Source of the DNA: Copromyces sp. CBS 386.78
Lineage: Eukaryota > Ascomycota > Sordariomycetes > Sordariales > Sordariaceae
DNA length: 64,000 nucleotides
Reading direction: 5' to 3'
Assembly: GCA_030685235.1 (NCBI GenBank)
Contig: MU839185.1
Location: 1-64,000 of the forward strand
Each line of letters opens with the position of its first letter. Position 1 is the first letter of the stretch. Below the pieces are notes generated by a model that did no database searches, was not told the origin of the DNA, and saw only the letters and a program-made list of their open reading frames with translations. The position numbers and the translations under genes were made by a program. This document shows, piece by piece, positions 13,584 to 24,655 of the stretch.

Positions 13584-15454
13584 TCAAGCAGGAGGCAAAA
13601 ACGAAGTAAACAAAACCCCCTGAATCGCCGCGTACATGACCATGAACACTACGATGCCCTTTCCCAGCTTCTTCTTGTTCTTATTCTTGTCCCCCCCACC
13701 TGCACCGATGAGCTGCTGAGCCAACCACCAGTACCACAGCGGATACCCGGACGATATCCGCGTGATGATCTGCACGTGGTACGTGCTTACCGCGAGGACC
13801 GAGAGCAGCACCTGTTCCGCGGCTGCCGAGCGGATGAGGATCTGCATGCGTTGGTGGGCTTTTGTTGATTCATCGGACTTGACGAAGCCCGATGAAGGGG
13901 TGTCCGAGGCGGACGAAGCCGGACCGGAAGCGGATGTAAGTGTTATGGACTTGCCATCGGCGTTAGCGGTTGTTGCTGTTGCGGGTGGAGATGGAGGCCT
14001 CTGACTGAGCTGGTCCAGTGCTGACTTGACCAGGATTGCGAGCATCGGGGCAGCGAGTAGGAAGAGAGGGATGTTGGGAAGGGTCCAGTAGCGGAAGAAG
14101 CCGACGTTCCTGCTCACAAGTTATTAGTTATTATTATTCATGATTTAGTATTATTTATCCCTTTCGGTGTTATAAGTATGTATGTGATAGAAGAAGTCGG
14201 TGATAGGGAAAGAGTAGTAAGTAAGACGAGGCGTTCTGGTGTCCAATGGCGTGAGTGAATGAATGACCGAAGCCTCACTTGAGATTCTTTCACCCAGTCA
14301 TGGCAACCGGAGAAACCATCTGCATCCAAACAAGGGGGGTCAATCAGAAAAAGGGGACTTACCAATAATGTTTCTGCACAAACGTGTAAATGCTAGGCAC
14401 CACCGCAGTGCACCACTCTCTCGCTTCTTCCTGGGTCACAAGTCCGTCTAACCCACCGTCGGCACTCACACCAGCACCAACGCCACTGCCGCCGTAGCCG
14501 CGGGCGCTACCGCCGGATGTCCCGGATACCGCTTCTACCCCAGATGATGTGGATAGGAACTTGTTAAACAACCACAAACTCCCAGAAGGGCAGTACCTCT
14601 TCCACGCCACAGTCTGCGGCACGATGCTCCCCGCCGCCACGAAGATCCCGCCCAGGCCGAGGGCGATCAATCTTGTCAGGGTCCTCAGCAGTGGGGTTTT
14701 CTGTTGTCCAGAGAGGATGCTGATGATTTCCCAAGCAAACGGTAACCCGTTCAAGATACCGTTGCTCCTGAATAGAGTTCCGAGACCGAAGGAGAGCCCG
14801 GCTAGGAGGAGGTTAATGTCTCCTTTCACCGTCGACCCACTTCCACCCCTTCCAGCCTTTCCAGAAACAGCAGTGGTGGTGGCACCATCTTGCTCGGAAT
14901 CATCAGACAAGCAAGACCTGGCATAAAACCACCACCCCAAAAACGAAAACAAAGCACAAGAACTCTCGGCGTATGGGGCGGAGAGAAAAAGGCCGGCAGG
15001 CGAGAAGATGTGAAGGAGGGAGGTGAGGAGGGCTAGTTTCTCTGCTTGGAAAGGAGAATAGTGGGAGTTGGAGCCGGAGGAGAGTGGTAGAAGGAGGGCT
15101 AGGTGGTAGAGAACAAGAGAGGCGAGGAGATGGGAGGCGTTGGAGAGGACGAGGGCGGCGGTTGCTTCTACGAGGGCGGTTGGGGAGTTGGCGGGGGGCA
15201 GGGGCAGGCCGAGGGTGTGGAGAGCTGTAAGGTTGTTAGTTACTGGCTTGTGTGTGAAGTTTGGGTGGGTAAGGTGTGAGGTAAGTCATGTGAGTCCGAG
15301 GCGTGACTGGTAGGGACATGGTTCCCCTTCAACAAAGGGACTATATCCCCGAACCAGCTCCTTATGACCTCTCATGCACTCACACAGCCTCACGACGTCA
15401 CAACCCGTCCATTGTCATGTCCATCCTAATTTCACCCACTTCATCCCAGAGGGG

Positions 15455-15485
<31 letters not shown>

Positions 15486-15833
15486 AAACTCACCCCGCAA
15501 AACGGCCCTCACACAAACCACCAAGCCCGGCCCAAAAGCCCACTCCTGTTCATAAAGATAATCCCTCTTCGCCGCGCTGACAAAGTAAATGGCATCCCAA
15601 CTCGTGAACCTCGTGACCAGACGCTTTCCAAAGTTTCTACTCCCTACACCATCATGACCATGTCCAAGGAGTAACAAGTCGGCTGAAGTATCGTATGCGC
15701 GGTCGTTGACGAGGGTTGAGCCAATGGCGATGGTGAGGAGGAAGAGTTTCCAGATGAGGAAGGACTTGAGGATTGTGCGGTGAGGGTGCGTGAGTGCGGA
15801 ACTCGTGGGGAGGGAGGAGGTGGTGAGTGTCAT
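13584..15833 (-). CDS. gpi18: GPI mannosyltransferase II (PIG-V/Gpi18)
   Basis: Three exons (15833-15494, 15224-14363, 14109-13584) yield 575 residues. The protein is a multi-span ER membrane enzyme: an N-terminal hydrophobic segment (SFLIWKLFLLTIAIGS), then the family signature RFTSWDAIYFV and YEQEWAFGPG, several Leu/Ala/Ser-rich spans, FRSNGILNGLPFAW, and NVGFFRYWTLPNIPLFLLAAP in exon 3. PIG-V enzymes add the second mannose to the GPI-anchor precursor from dolichol-phosphate-mannose in the ER lumen. A long Ser/Gly/Ala-rich loop sits in exon 2. Both introns are long for this window (269 and 253 nt). The first begins with its donor followed within a few bases by a run of 29 T on the sense strand. 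The start was chosen at MTLTTSS, since the upstream open frame is featureless. Confidence 0.92.
15455..15483 (+). repeat. Homopolymer A29 (T29 on the gpi18 sense strand)
   Basis: Twenty-nine consecutive A follow four G on the plus strand. The run lies in gpi18 intron 1, about 10 nt inside the 5' splice site at 15493. Confidence 0.95.
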
Positions 15834-17850
15834 GTCATTGGTTTGCGTTTGGATGTTGAGAGATCTGGGGGTTCGGAGCTTCGAAAAGGGCCAGCCAAGA
15901 GGCCGGCGATGGTGACCGAAAAGAAGAATGTAGTCGGCAAAGGACAGCGACGGGAAGGCTGTGGAACTGTGGTACACGTGTATCTCTCAAAAGGTGGCAC
16001 TGTGTCCCCTGTGTGTTGCCCGTGTGTGATTGATGAGAGTTGTTGGTCTGTAAACGAGTCAGGGGCTTCTCGCGCGCTTGTAGCGTAGATTGGCGAGCCT
16101 CCGGTGTTTCGGTAGGGCTGAACGAATATTGTTAAGGTAAAGCTCTCTCTTCCTTTTGGCTTGCAATGCCGCTGTATGTGCCGTGTTGTGGCGTTTCAAG
16201 CCTCTATGGTGTTGTACTGCACTGGCAGCGCCTGGAAGTTGCAGCGACCTGAGTGACATTGCATGGTGGCAGTGAAAGTATGAAAATTACCGTAACGTAT
16301 GCGTTGTATCGCAGAAAGATAATTGTTAACGCAACTTACGCTCGGACCTTGTCCCCCGACCTTCTTGGTGAGAGCTTCATCCCCTTTTCCCTTCAAGTAA
16401 ACAAACTTCCCTTTCCAGCATCGGCAACATCCTCGGGAGCAACCGGAACCAACCGCTCCCAGGTCCCAGGTCTCAGCCTCATCTTCATATCTTTCGAATC
16501 TCGCGAATCTCGATTCCCATCAGTATCACATCATGTCATTGTCTGTCCTATCAAAGTGGGCTCTCTTTTTTTATTCTCCGGCATGCCCAGCATCTTTCTT
16601 CTAGGCCTGCCGGAATCAGGGATGGGTGATTGCAACAGTGACATCGTCCCGTTGCTCACTCCGGGAAGCCCAACGCCAAAAAACCAGGAGAGCGGCGTGA
16701 CACACCATGGACAACGGGGTGACGGACATCGGGGTCCTTCTGGACTCCGCTCCGAGCTCCCACGCAGGGCGTCGGGTTCGAATTGCGGCCGTGCGGGCAG
16801 GCGGGACTTCCCGATTCCGATTCCCAAACCCAAAATGTGACGTGCGAAAACTTGACATTGCGGTGAACAAGAAGGAAAATTTTCCTTTTTTTGTTTTGAT
16901 GTTTCATGTACCTACATACGTTACCAACAGTACCCAGTCAAGTCGACGATCGAACCGATCGAACTTTTTTTCCCGGCTTTTTCAGCGCTGGCCCTGCCCC
17001 GCGCCGGACGGAGCTGAGCGAGTCCCCGCTGCACTTGAAAAATCCACAAGTGGATCGAGGCTTTTCGGCGGCTTGGGCGGGCTGCGCATTCCACTCCGCT
17101 CGGGTTGGGTCTATGACAGTGAAGAATTGGGAGAAATGGAGACAAGTCGAAGCCCGGCCATCTCCAGCTGCAGCCGCGCCGGAAATGCAGAACACCAGTC
17201 CGGACTGCGCTGGGGGTCTTTTTTTGTTTCACCGCCAAAATTAAAAGAAAACAAAAAGTTCAGCTGAAGGTGGGTTGTTTGGGAGAGTGGGGTATGTACC
17301 AACAACGACGAGGTGGTCCTTGAAAGCGTTATGGAACTATGTATTCATTAATAATCGACCGGATGTTGAACGGAAATCACTCAACCAAGATTGGCCAACG
17401 GAGAATTCTATACAACCAAGGCCCCGCGGCCGACGCCGACAACCTGGAAAGTCAGGGATAATATGCCTTTCGGGAAATCATGGGAACATGGGGGTTGTGG
17501 AAACCGCAGACTGTTTCCCCCGTCGGAACGTCCGTGGAAGAAATGCCGTATGGTCGGTATAAAAAGAAATACTGTATGTTTTGAATTTCGAAACCACCCT
17601 CTTTGTGACGCCGTCTGTGGAAAAAGTACAGCCCCCCGTACGATACCATCCCAACGATACGGAAAAAACAACTGAACATCCATGTGTCTCTGTTATAACA
17701 AACGCTCCATCGGTACAAGTCCAAACCATCAACCTCCTCTTCATATATCTTGATGTCTACCTCCTGTTGTATTCCTGTCTTGTATATTCTTTCATACCAA
17801 CCTTTGCCAGAGCAGCAAAGATGCTGTCCTGTCACCCACCCTCAGCGCAA
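15834..17850. other. Spacer between gpi18 and vti1
   Basis: A 2-kb region upstream of gpi18 and downstream of vti1 (both minus strand). ORFs of up to about 195 codons occur on both strands in overlapping frames, with no domain and Arg/Ser/Pro-rich random-looking content. I see no gene or RNA. Confidence 0.5.
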
Positions 17851-18701
17851 TCACCTAAACTTGCTAACGATAACCGCAATGATAAGCAGAACCAACACGG
17901 TAATGATAGCAATTGTGATTATCCGATTCGTAGCCATCCTAGGAGGTAAAGGAACACAAATAGTCAGTATTACCCTCAATATCATGATTCGCATCGGGAC
18001 AAAGGGGGGGAGAGGGTGGTACCTGCGTGCCATGCCCTTTAGTGTCTTGACACTTCGGTCCACATAGCCTTCACTTTCGTATAGTATCGTGGTGGTGTGC
18101 TCGATGACTTCGCGCTGGCGGTGCAGGTCGGCCAGGGTGCTGGCACCGATGGTCTCTGTCTCGGCGGCTAGCGCCTGGCTGGCCTTGAGGCGTTGTGTGC
18201 TCCGGTCGAGCCGGTCGGTGCCTTTTTTTTTTGGGATAATAGTCAGCATGCCAATCCTCCTTGCCAGACACGACGCCCTTAAAGGCTGTCTGTCCACCCA
18301 CCTGATAGCAACTGCTGCCTCTGCTCAAAATGCCTATCGCCACCCGACGAGCCCGGGTTGTCGGTATATCTGCCGCCGAACAGGGCGCTCCGATCCGTGG
18401 CCAACGTCTGCAGCTTGCGGCGGTGCTTGTCCACGTCGCTCCGGTAGTCGCGCAGTCGCTTGTTGATGGCGGTCCGCGACGAGCTCGGCACGTTCTGCTT
18501 CTCCATGTTCATTTGGTCCAGCAGCTCGCCGGCCTCCTCCAGGGCGCGCTCGGCCGTGCTAAGGGCGGCTTTCCTGGGCTCGCCCGTCAGTTCAGTGATC
18601 TGGTCGAGCTTCTGGACCAGGTCGGCCTGGACCAGCTGGTATTCCGTCTCATAGTGCTTAAAGAGCTCCGTGCCCGCTTCGCTGTCGAGCATGTTGGCCA
18701 T
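17851..18701 (-). CDS. vti1: Vti1-type Qb-SNARE
   Basis: Three exons (18701-18302, 18221-18023, 17938-17851) give 228 residues, the usual length for fungal Vti1. The N-terminal helical bundle (MANMLDSEAGTELFKHYETE to LQTLATDRSALFG) matches the V-SNARE N domain. The SNARE motif (SQALAAETETIGASTLADLH and onward) has the zero-layer Gln in LHRQREVI. The C-terminus is a single hydrophobic anchor ending VIVSKFR. Vti1 mediates Golgi, endosome and vacuole membrane fusion. Intron 1 (18222-18301) ends in ten A and AAG, an unusual acceptor, but it is the only one that restores the conserved SGTDRLDRS. Intron 2 (17939-18022) has a normal CCTAG acceptor. Confidence 0.93.
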
Positions 18702-20789
18702 CTTGAATTAATGTCGAGTATGTGTCGCTATAGGTGATGTGCTGTCGTCGGGCTGGCCGTATCTTCGTTTGGTGTTGTTATCGGCGGGTATCGTGATTCT
18801 CAATTATTCAGATTCGTCGTTCATCATGCGAAAGAGGGGCGTTCGTTGATGCGGTCGCGATAGGGGAGATGTTGTCGTTGAAGGTTGTCGCCAGCGACAG
18901 TGTGTGATTCGAGCCACCGTAGTCGCTCGTCTCCGCAAGCGAAGTGGAAGGCGGGCGGGAGACGCAGCGGTGGGCACGGACCAGATGGGCACATGATCTG
19001 TAGTGTACATACATACGTACAGTGGTCACAGCCGCAGCCTGGGCGGGTGACGTACACATGCTTTGGCGTTTACGCAATAGACTAGTGTACAGGATGTAAG
19101 CGGTGTATTGTCTGTAAATGGTAACTTACACTTGACAAGTAACTCGGCCAGCCAACGCCGGGGACTTTTGGCGTCTTCAACTCTTTCATTCCATGGTTTC
19201 TTTTTGTGACTGAGTTCACGCTCACAACTTGTGAGATTGCGATCTGTGGAATGTCCATCAAAGGTGAACTGCTTTGGGGAACATGTCGCTTGAAGGCTCC
19301 AGTCAGCGGCCACGTCCGAAAAAGACAGGCTAAGGTACCTTAAGTGTCACGACGGCTTGACGGCTGGTTTGCGGGGAAACAGATGGCTTTTTGTCGAGTG
19401 TCTTGCAATATCAATCCATATCAATCTGTCATCACCGATGCTTTGGGGAAATGTTCTCCTGACAGCCAAGTCGGAATGGTCGGCAATGTTGTCTTGCGGC
19501 GCAATTAGGACATCGCCACGAGATTACCTAGCTCCTCAGTTTTCTTGATCCATATATATGTCAGCTATGGGTGAACATCAACAGCATCAGGACCACCCAC
19601 CACGACCCGTGGCACACCCATTTCTCGGACTCATTGCTTCAGGCTTCCAAGCAAATCCAAGCTTCACCATTCAGCCCAGCGATCCTCGAAACACCGGACA
19701 AATCAACAACCCCGATCGCAATTCGAGAATCCGCTGCGAGGTTCTTCGGTTTGTTTGTCAGGCCGATCCACTCTCGGCACGCAGTGGCCTTGTCCACTTG
19801 CTTACCAGGATCTAGCCGGATCTGCCGTGCGCTTCCGCTGTCGCTTTTTCTCTCGGGGGTCGTGACCCGCCATTGGTACGTACGGGACGACACCTCAGCT
19901 TTCAGACCTTTCAGAGAGCTCCTCGCAGCTCGGCCACAGCTTGAACCCCGTCGTCAGAGCAAGACGTGGTACAGTCTCCAATTGGTTGCCTGTCACTGTG
20001 CGGGTGCCCTGTCTCCTCCCCTACCACTCCGAGTCTGCCCCGACAACCACAATCCACACAGCTCCAACTCCAGAGGCTCCGGGAGCCCACAGGGTCTTGT
20101 CTTTCTCCAGGTCCTCACCTCATGCATACAACAACCCGTCAGGGCCTTCCTTGTCATTCTTTCTCCACGTCCCTGGTTTCTCCCTAGTGCATCTCCTGTT
20201 GATCTGGAATCCTGTCCTTGCTTCTTTCCGTTCCTTCTCTCGTGACTTTTCTCTTTTCTCCGATACGACGCCACGGCTGGGTAGACCTTTACATATAACG
20301 TTCCGTCAACTCCGTCACCTCTTTGCTTCTTCACTACACTCTCGGCTCTTACGGCCTCACTTCAGGCAACAGTACCCCGACCGGCTACTCTATATAACAA
20401 TCCGGATGTCCAGCTCTCCACTGTTGGGTTGAGAAAGGGAATAGTATCGTCTTTGTCGCATTACGCCAGAGCGAGAGTCCACTGTCGACTTTGACTTTCT
20501 TCAGTTTCCGTGTTCCGGGATCCGCGCATGTGGCAGTGCTTTGAGAGCAGGGGGATATATAGTTGGGAATTGCCTCACAATTGGTTCTTGGGTTCCGAGA
20601 GTTCATTCATATAAGACGGTCAACTGCACACCCACCAACATCGCGGCTGGTTCCGTTGAGACTCGACGACGACTCATTCAATCCTTGCTCACACGGCAGT
20701 TCCTCCCAAAATCTCACTTCCTTACCATACCCGTCCCGTCGACCCCAAAACGGAAAGGGCCTCCGGGGCCCTAGGGGCACTTCAACGTC
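18702..20789. other. Divergent spacer, vti1 and the 689-residue gene
   Basis: This is a 2.1-kb region between two divergent genes. Plus-strand ORFs between 19558 and 20432 overlap in three frames and are Pro/Ser/Arg-rich without motifs. They are better read as leader or non-coding sequence. No RNA gene seen. Confidence 0.5.
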
Positions 20790-22859
20790 ATGTTTCTTCA
20801 TTCAGGTGCCAGCATGCACGGCCATGAATACTCCACCAGGCCCTCGTCTCCTCAGTCCTTGCATAAGCTACGACCTCCTCTCTTATTCTCGGCTCTCTCA
20901 CCACCAAACAGCCGAGCGACCACGACTACCGACACCGTCCCAAGGAAACCTGTTTTGCGACAACGGCCAGCATCAGAGTACATCCCTCGAAACCGCACCC
21001 CCGAGCCATTAGTTCGCTTCCTGGAGCCCGATGTGGTGGAACCTCAGACGCCTGCGATGCAACATGACGACCACCATCATGTCTCGGATTCCGAAGTCAG
21101 CGAGGTGGCCGTCTCGGTCGACGGTCACTCCGACTCAGGCCGCCGTCCCCGTCGCCGCCGGACTACCTCGCGCAAGAGCACCACCTACTACCTTGGCTAT
21201 CCCACCCCAAAGAAGCTTAGCAATCTCAAGGTGATGCACACGGTCCTGCCTAGGCTTCTCTTGCAACTCAAGGCGGTGTCTCCCGATGGCCATGCGCGCC
21301 CTATGCTCGAGGTCTTCCCGTCTTCGCGGATCGCCGGCCTTGTGATAACTCCCCGACTGGCAAAGCGGTTTCCTGGAATTTTCGGAGTCAAGCGCCAGCT
21401 TGGGTACGACGACCTAGTGTTGATGAAGCGGGATGACGACGAGTTGGATCGCGAGGGTTCGGAAAGCGGCGATAGCGAGGATGCCTTTGAGAAAAGCAAG
21501 CTCATGGCCGTGTACAGCCCGGTCAAGCATTCGGAGGAAACGGAGATTGTGCTGGGGGATGGATCCATCTGGACCGCCAAAGCCTTGCCTAACGGGTGCT
21601 ACGACTTTGTCCATGTCGACGAGTGCGGTCATGTAACGACAGCCCGCTGGGCTCGCCGAAGCGCTGGAAAGGCCCCACTTACATCACCAGCAGATACACT
21701 TGCGCCGCCACCCGAGTATCCTCGCTTCACTTTCAGCATCATCAACCCCTTGTCACGACGCCACCCAGTCATGGCAACTCTAACACACTGCTCTCTCGAC
21801 GTCCAGGATACTTACACTACCGTATCATCATCCTATGGCCTTTTTCCACCAAGGCCACTTGGTCGGTCGGCTTCGGTCAATACGCCCAGCCGGAGTGCTT
21901 CATCCTCTTGGAGCCCACCAAACTCATCACCAGAAGATAGCGAAGCCGACTCCGGGATCGGCATTACCCAACGGGAGCCCGAGTCCGAGCGAACCGTGCG
22001 TGTTATCGACGAGGCCACCAAGTCTCTCATCTCGATCACAGCTCTATGGGTAGTCCTGCGGTCAGGATGGTCACCCAACTACGTTCCCAGCACGCACAAC
22101 CACACCAGCACCTACTCGGACGAAAAGTCACCGACATCACCAACAACCGGCATCGAAAAGTCGCGCCGCAGACACACTTGGTCCCGTCCCATCGCTTCCG
22201 ACTCTCTTTGCTCCTCAAAGGCCAGCACTCCGCCCGTAAGCCAGCAACCGTCCGATACGGAAACACCAAAGATACAACAACCAACAACACCAGCCCAATC
22301 GGCCAAACCAAAACGCCACTCGATGCCCAGCCAACCTGTCGACAAGGTTATCAGCGAGCGGTGCACGTCACCCGCCCCTTCTGCGAGCAACGTGCGCCTA
22401 TCCGGCCCGCGCCGAGCGACCAGCACTGGTGCCAACTTCATGCGACATCGTCTACTCTCGGAAGCGCAAAGCGACCAGGAGTTGGGTAGCCCTATTAGCG
22501 AAAAAGTCCGACACGGACTGCAAGGAATGTGTCCGTTGAGGAACCGATCGGCGGATCCACTTGTGGGCGGAGGATTACTGCATTCTCAGCAGCACTATTT
22601 TGGTCATCAGAGGGACGATTCCATGGCCACGACGTATTGTGCGCCTATACAGGAGATCAGGCCTTCATTGGATGTGAGGCCGGCGGCGGCAGTAAAGGTG
22701 GTGGAAGAAGGAAACAAGACACGCCACGTGCCAAAGTTGGTGGTGGATACCACCTTTGGGGCAGATAAGGGTTTGAAGTCAGGGGAGAAGGAGAAGGAGA
22801 GGAAGCCCGGGATGCGGATGATGTTGAGGAGGTGGGTTCATAAGCTTGGGTCTCGCTAG
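20790..22859 (+). CDS. Unknown fungal protein, 689 aa
   Basis: A single exon from ATG at 20790 to TAG at 22857-22859. An alternative start is ATG at 20814, eight codons downstream. I do not recognise the family. The most structured part is about residues 125-290: YYLGYPTPKKLSNLKVMHTV, LLLQLKAVSPDGHARPMLEV, a hydrophobic/basic stretch GLVITPRLAKRFPGIFG, and YDFVHVDECGHVTTARWARR. It is followed by the short FTFSIINPLSRRHPVMATLT block and by VIDEATKSLISITALWVVLRSGW, a possible membrane-associating helix. The rest is Ser/Pro/Thr-rich and probably disordered. The C-terminus is basic (RMMLRRWVHKLGSR) and could bind membranes. No signal peptide. Long even open frame and GC-rich third positions support real coding. 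Confidence 0.78.
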   Translation: MFLHSGASMHGHEYSTRPSSPQSLHKLRPPLLFSALSPPNSRATTTTDTVPRKPVLRQRPASEYIPRNRTPEPLVRFLEPDVVEPQTPAMQHDDHHHVSDSEVSEVAVSVDGHSDSGRRPRRRRTTSRKSTTYYLGYPTPKKLSNLKVMHTVLPRLLLQLKAVSPDGHARPMLEVFPSSRIAGLVITPRLAKRFPGIFGVKRQLGYDDLVLMKRDDDELDREGSESGDSEDAFEKSKLMAVYSPVKHSEETEIVLGDGSIWTAKALPNGCYDFVHVDECGHVTTARWARRSAGKAPLTSPADTLAPPPEYPRFTFSIINPLSRRHPVMATLTHCSLDVQDTYTTVSSSYGLFPPRPLGRSASVNTPSRSASSSWSPPNSSPEDSEADSGIGITQREPESERTVRVIDEATKSLISITALWVVLRSGWSPNYVPSTHNHTSTYSDEKSPTSPTTGIEKSRRRHTWSRPIASDSLCSSKASTPPVSQQPSDTETPKIQQPTTPAQSAKPKRHSMPSQPVDKVISERCTSPAPSASNVRLSGPRRATSTGANFMRHRLLSEAQSDQELGSPISEKVRHGLQGMCPLRNRSADPLVGGGLLHSQQHYFGHQRDDSMATTYCAPIQEIRPSLDVRPAAAVKVVEEGNKTRHVPKLVVDTTFGADKGLKSGEKEKERKPGMRMMLRRWVHKLGSR

Positions 22860-24655
22860 AGACGATGGCCCTCGATGAGAGGAGATTGCGAAGAAGAAGA
22901 AGAAGAAGAAAGAGCGAAGGAAAAGGAAGGAAGAAGAAGAAGAGGAATTATTATACCCATTTGTTGTTAGCTTTATGAATCTTTTATCGGGGAAAAGGTG
23001 AAAGGGGAACTGGAACTGGCATTGAGTCTATGGTCCATACTCATCTCATTCATACCTACGGATACCACACCATACCATATCATTACCTTTCTTTTGTTCA
23101 ATGAGATTACTGAATCATGAATCAAGCAAAGGCGCCCCCCTCCTCTCTGTCAATATGTGAACAAGTTAAACCTAAAACGAAGTGGTGATTCGAGCCTGCA
23201 TCCCGCTATGACGGCTGAGCGGCGTTGCCAAATTCAACTCATGTTGATAAACCCAGCCATGAGCACCGTGAAAGGGATGATAACAATGGGGGTAGTAGGG
23301 GGGAGATGTAGCTATCGGTTGATGGCTCATTCAGCACACTAAATAACTGAAAGCCCTGGTTGGGTACTGCGCGCCAAGAACGTGCGTGACTGCGTGCTGT
23401 GCTTCCCAAGAGTTGAGTTTACTACCACAACTTGGGTTTATGGGTAAATGGCCCGACGTTCGAAACGAAGGACGAAAATTTGTTAGTTCTCGAGTTTATC
23501 ATTAGATGGATAGATTACCTTGATAGTTTCCAGCATGCTGATGTCGAATTCGCAATCCGTTTTCTTGGATCTCCTCATTTTGGTGGAGATGCGAGCCCAT
23601 GCAGTCTTGTTGTTCGTTTCATCTCGAAAGGTCCAGAATTCCAAGTGGAAAAAAGACATGAAAAAAAAATTAAAATTTTGAAAAATTATAATCATAAAAT
23701 TAGAAAAGAAGAGGTTATCGGCTCGATTCGGGAAGCTGCAGAGGCGACTGACTGCCAAGGTGTTTGAGCTTGGGAACCTAGGTAGCGTGGGAAGCTGCAA
23801 CCATTGGAAATTTCCTTTATGGCAGTTGAGAGCTGGACTGGCAAGCCATTCTTTCCTTTTCAAACCAGGCCACCACCTGAGCTCCGATCTTCTCAGTGCT
23901 AAGGCCCTGATCGGCTGGCTGCGCTTACTCGTGTGGGCTCGAATCGCCTGTCACACCCCTTGGAGGTGTGGGCATGCTCTTTCAGCTCTGCCGTCGCCCA
24001 TATGGTCTAACAGGCTCCAGCAGATCATAACTTCATGATCTGACAAGTCTCTCTATCTCGAATGGGAGCGCCAGATAACCATGTTGGTCCCTGGTGTCTA
24101 TTCGTCGCTTATACGTACAAGAAACATCAGGCTTGTCGGCACTGCAGAACTACTCTCAAGCTCCACTTAGTTCGGACCACTCAAGTCCACTATGGCGAGC
24201 GTACGGATTCAGCTCTAGGTATGCCTGATGGCGTGTACTCCGCGCTTTACGAACTGTTCTGGTATTTAAGGCTTAGCCCCCAGTGCCGCATGGCAATAAA
24301 ACTGGTCGGTTCTGGGCAAGAAATCCAACTCAAACTCGTTTGAGGCCTCAGACTTTGAATCCAAATCACCCCGCACTACCTACATCCGCTTCACCTGTGT
24401 AGTGTTTGTCTCGAATGCATACAAAGGTTGCTTTCCCTGGTACGATTTTCCTTCTGTGGGTGATACCTCGAGGCTAACGGACGCCAGCGCACATATATCA
24501 CCTGTCAGAAGCCCTTCCGGATCGGGGAAAACAACGATACGAGGAAACCAGATCGCCAAGACGCAAACTAATCTTCATATCGCCTTATTATTCCAAACCT
24601 CAACACTGCCGACTTGAGCCTTTTGCTTAGTATAGCTGCATTGATTAGCCTCAAG
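22860..24655. other. Spacer upstream of the HET-domain gene
   Basis: It starts with a purine-rich GAAGAA repeat tract (about 22890-22945), then a mixed spacer with a small AT-rich patch near 23655-23700. Plus-strand ORFs of 60-110 codons have no recognisable domain. The last 250 nt are presumably the HET gene promoter and leader. Confidence 0.5.

Noticed and set aside
16780..16800. GGTTCGAATT resembling a tRNA B box
   Set aside because: No acceptor stem, anticodon arm or A box can be placed around it.
16253..17267. Overlapping plus-strand ORFs of 186-195 codons between gpi18 and vti1
   Set aside because: Amino-acid composition looks random, frames overlap, and no family resemblance is visible.
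19558..20432. Plus-strand ORFs of up to 224 codons upstream of the 689-residue gene
   Set aside because: Three frames are open in parallel through pyrimidine-rich sequence, as expected for a stop-poor leader. No conserved motif.
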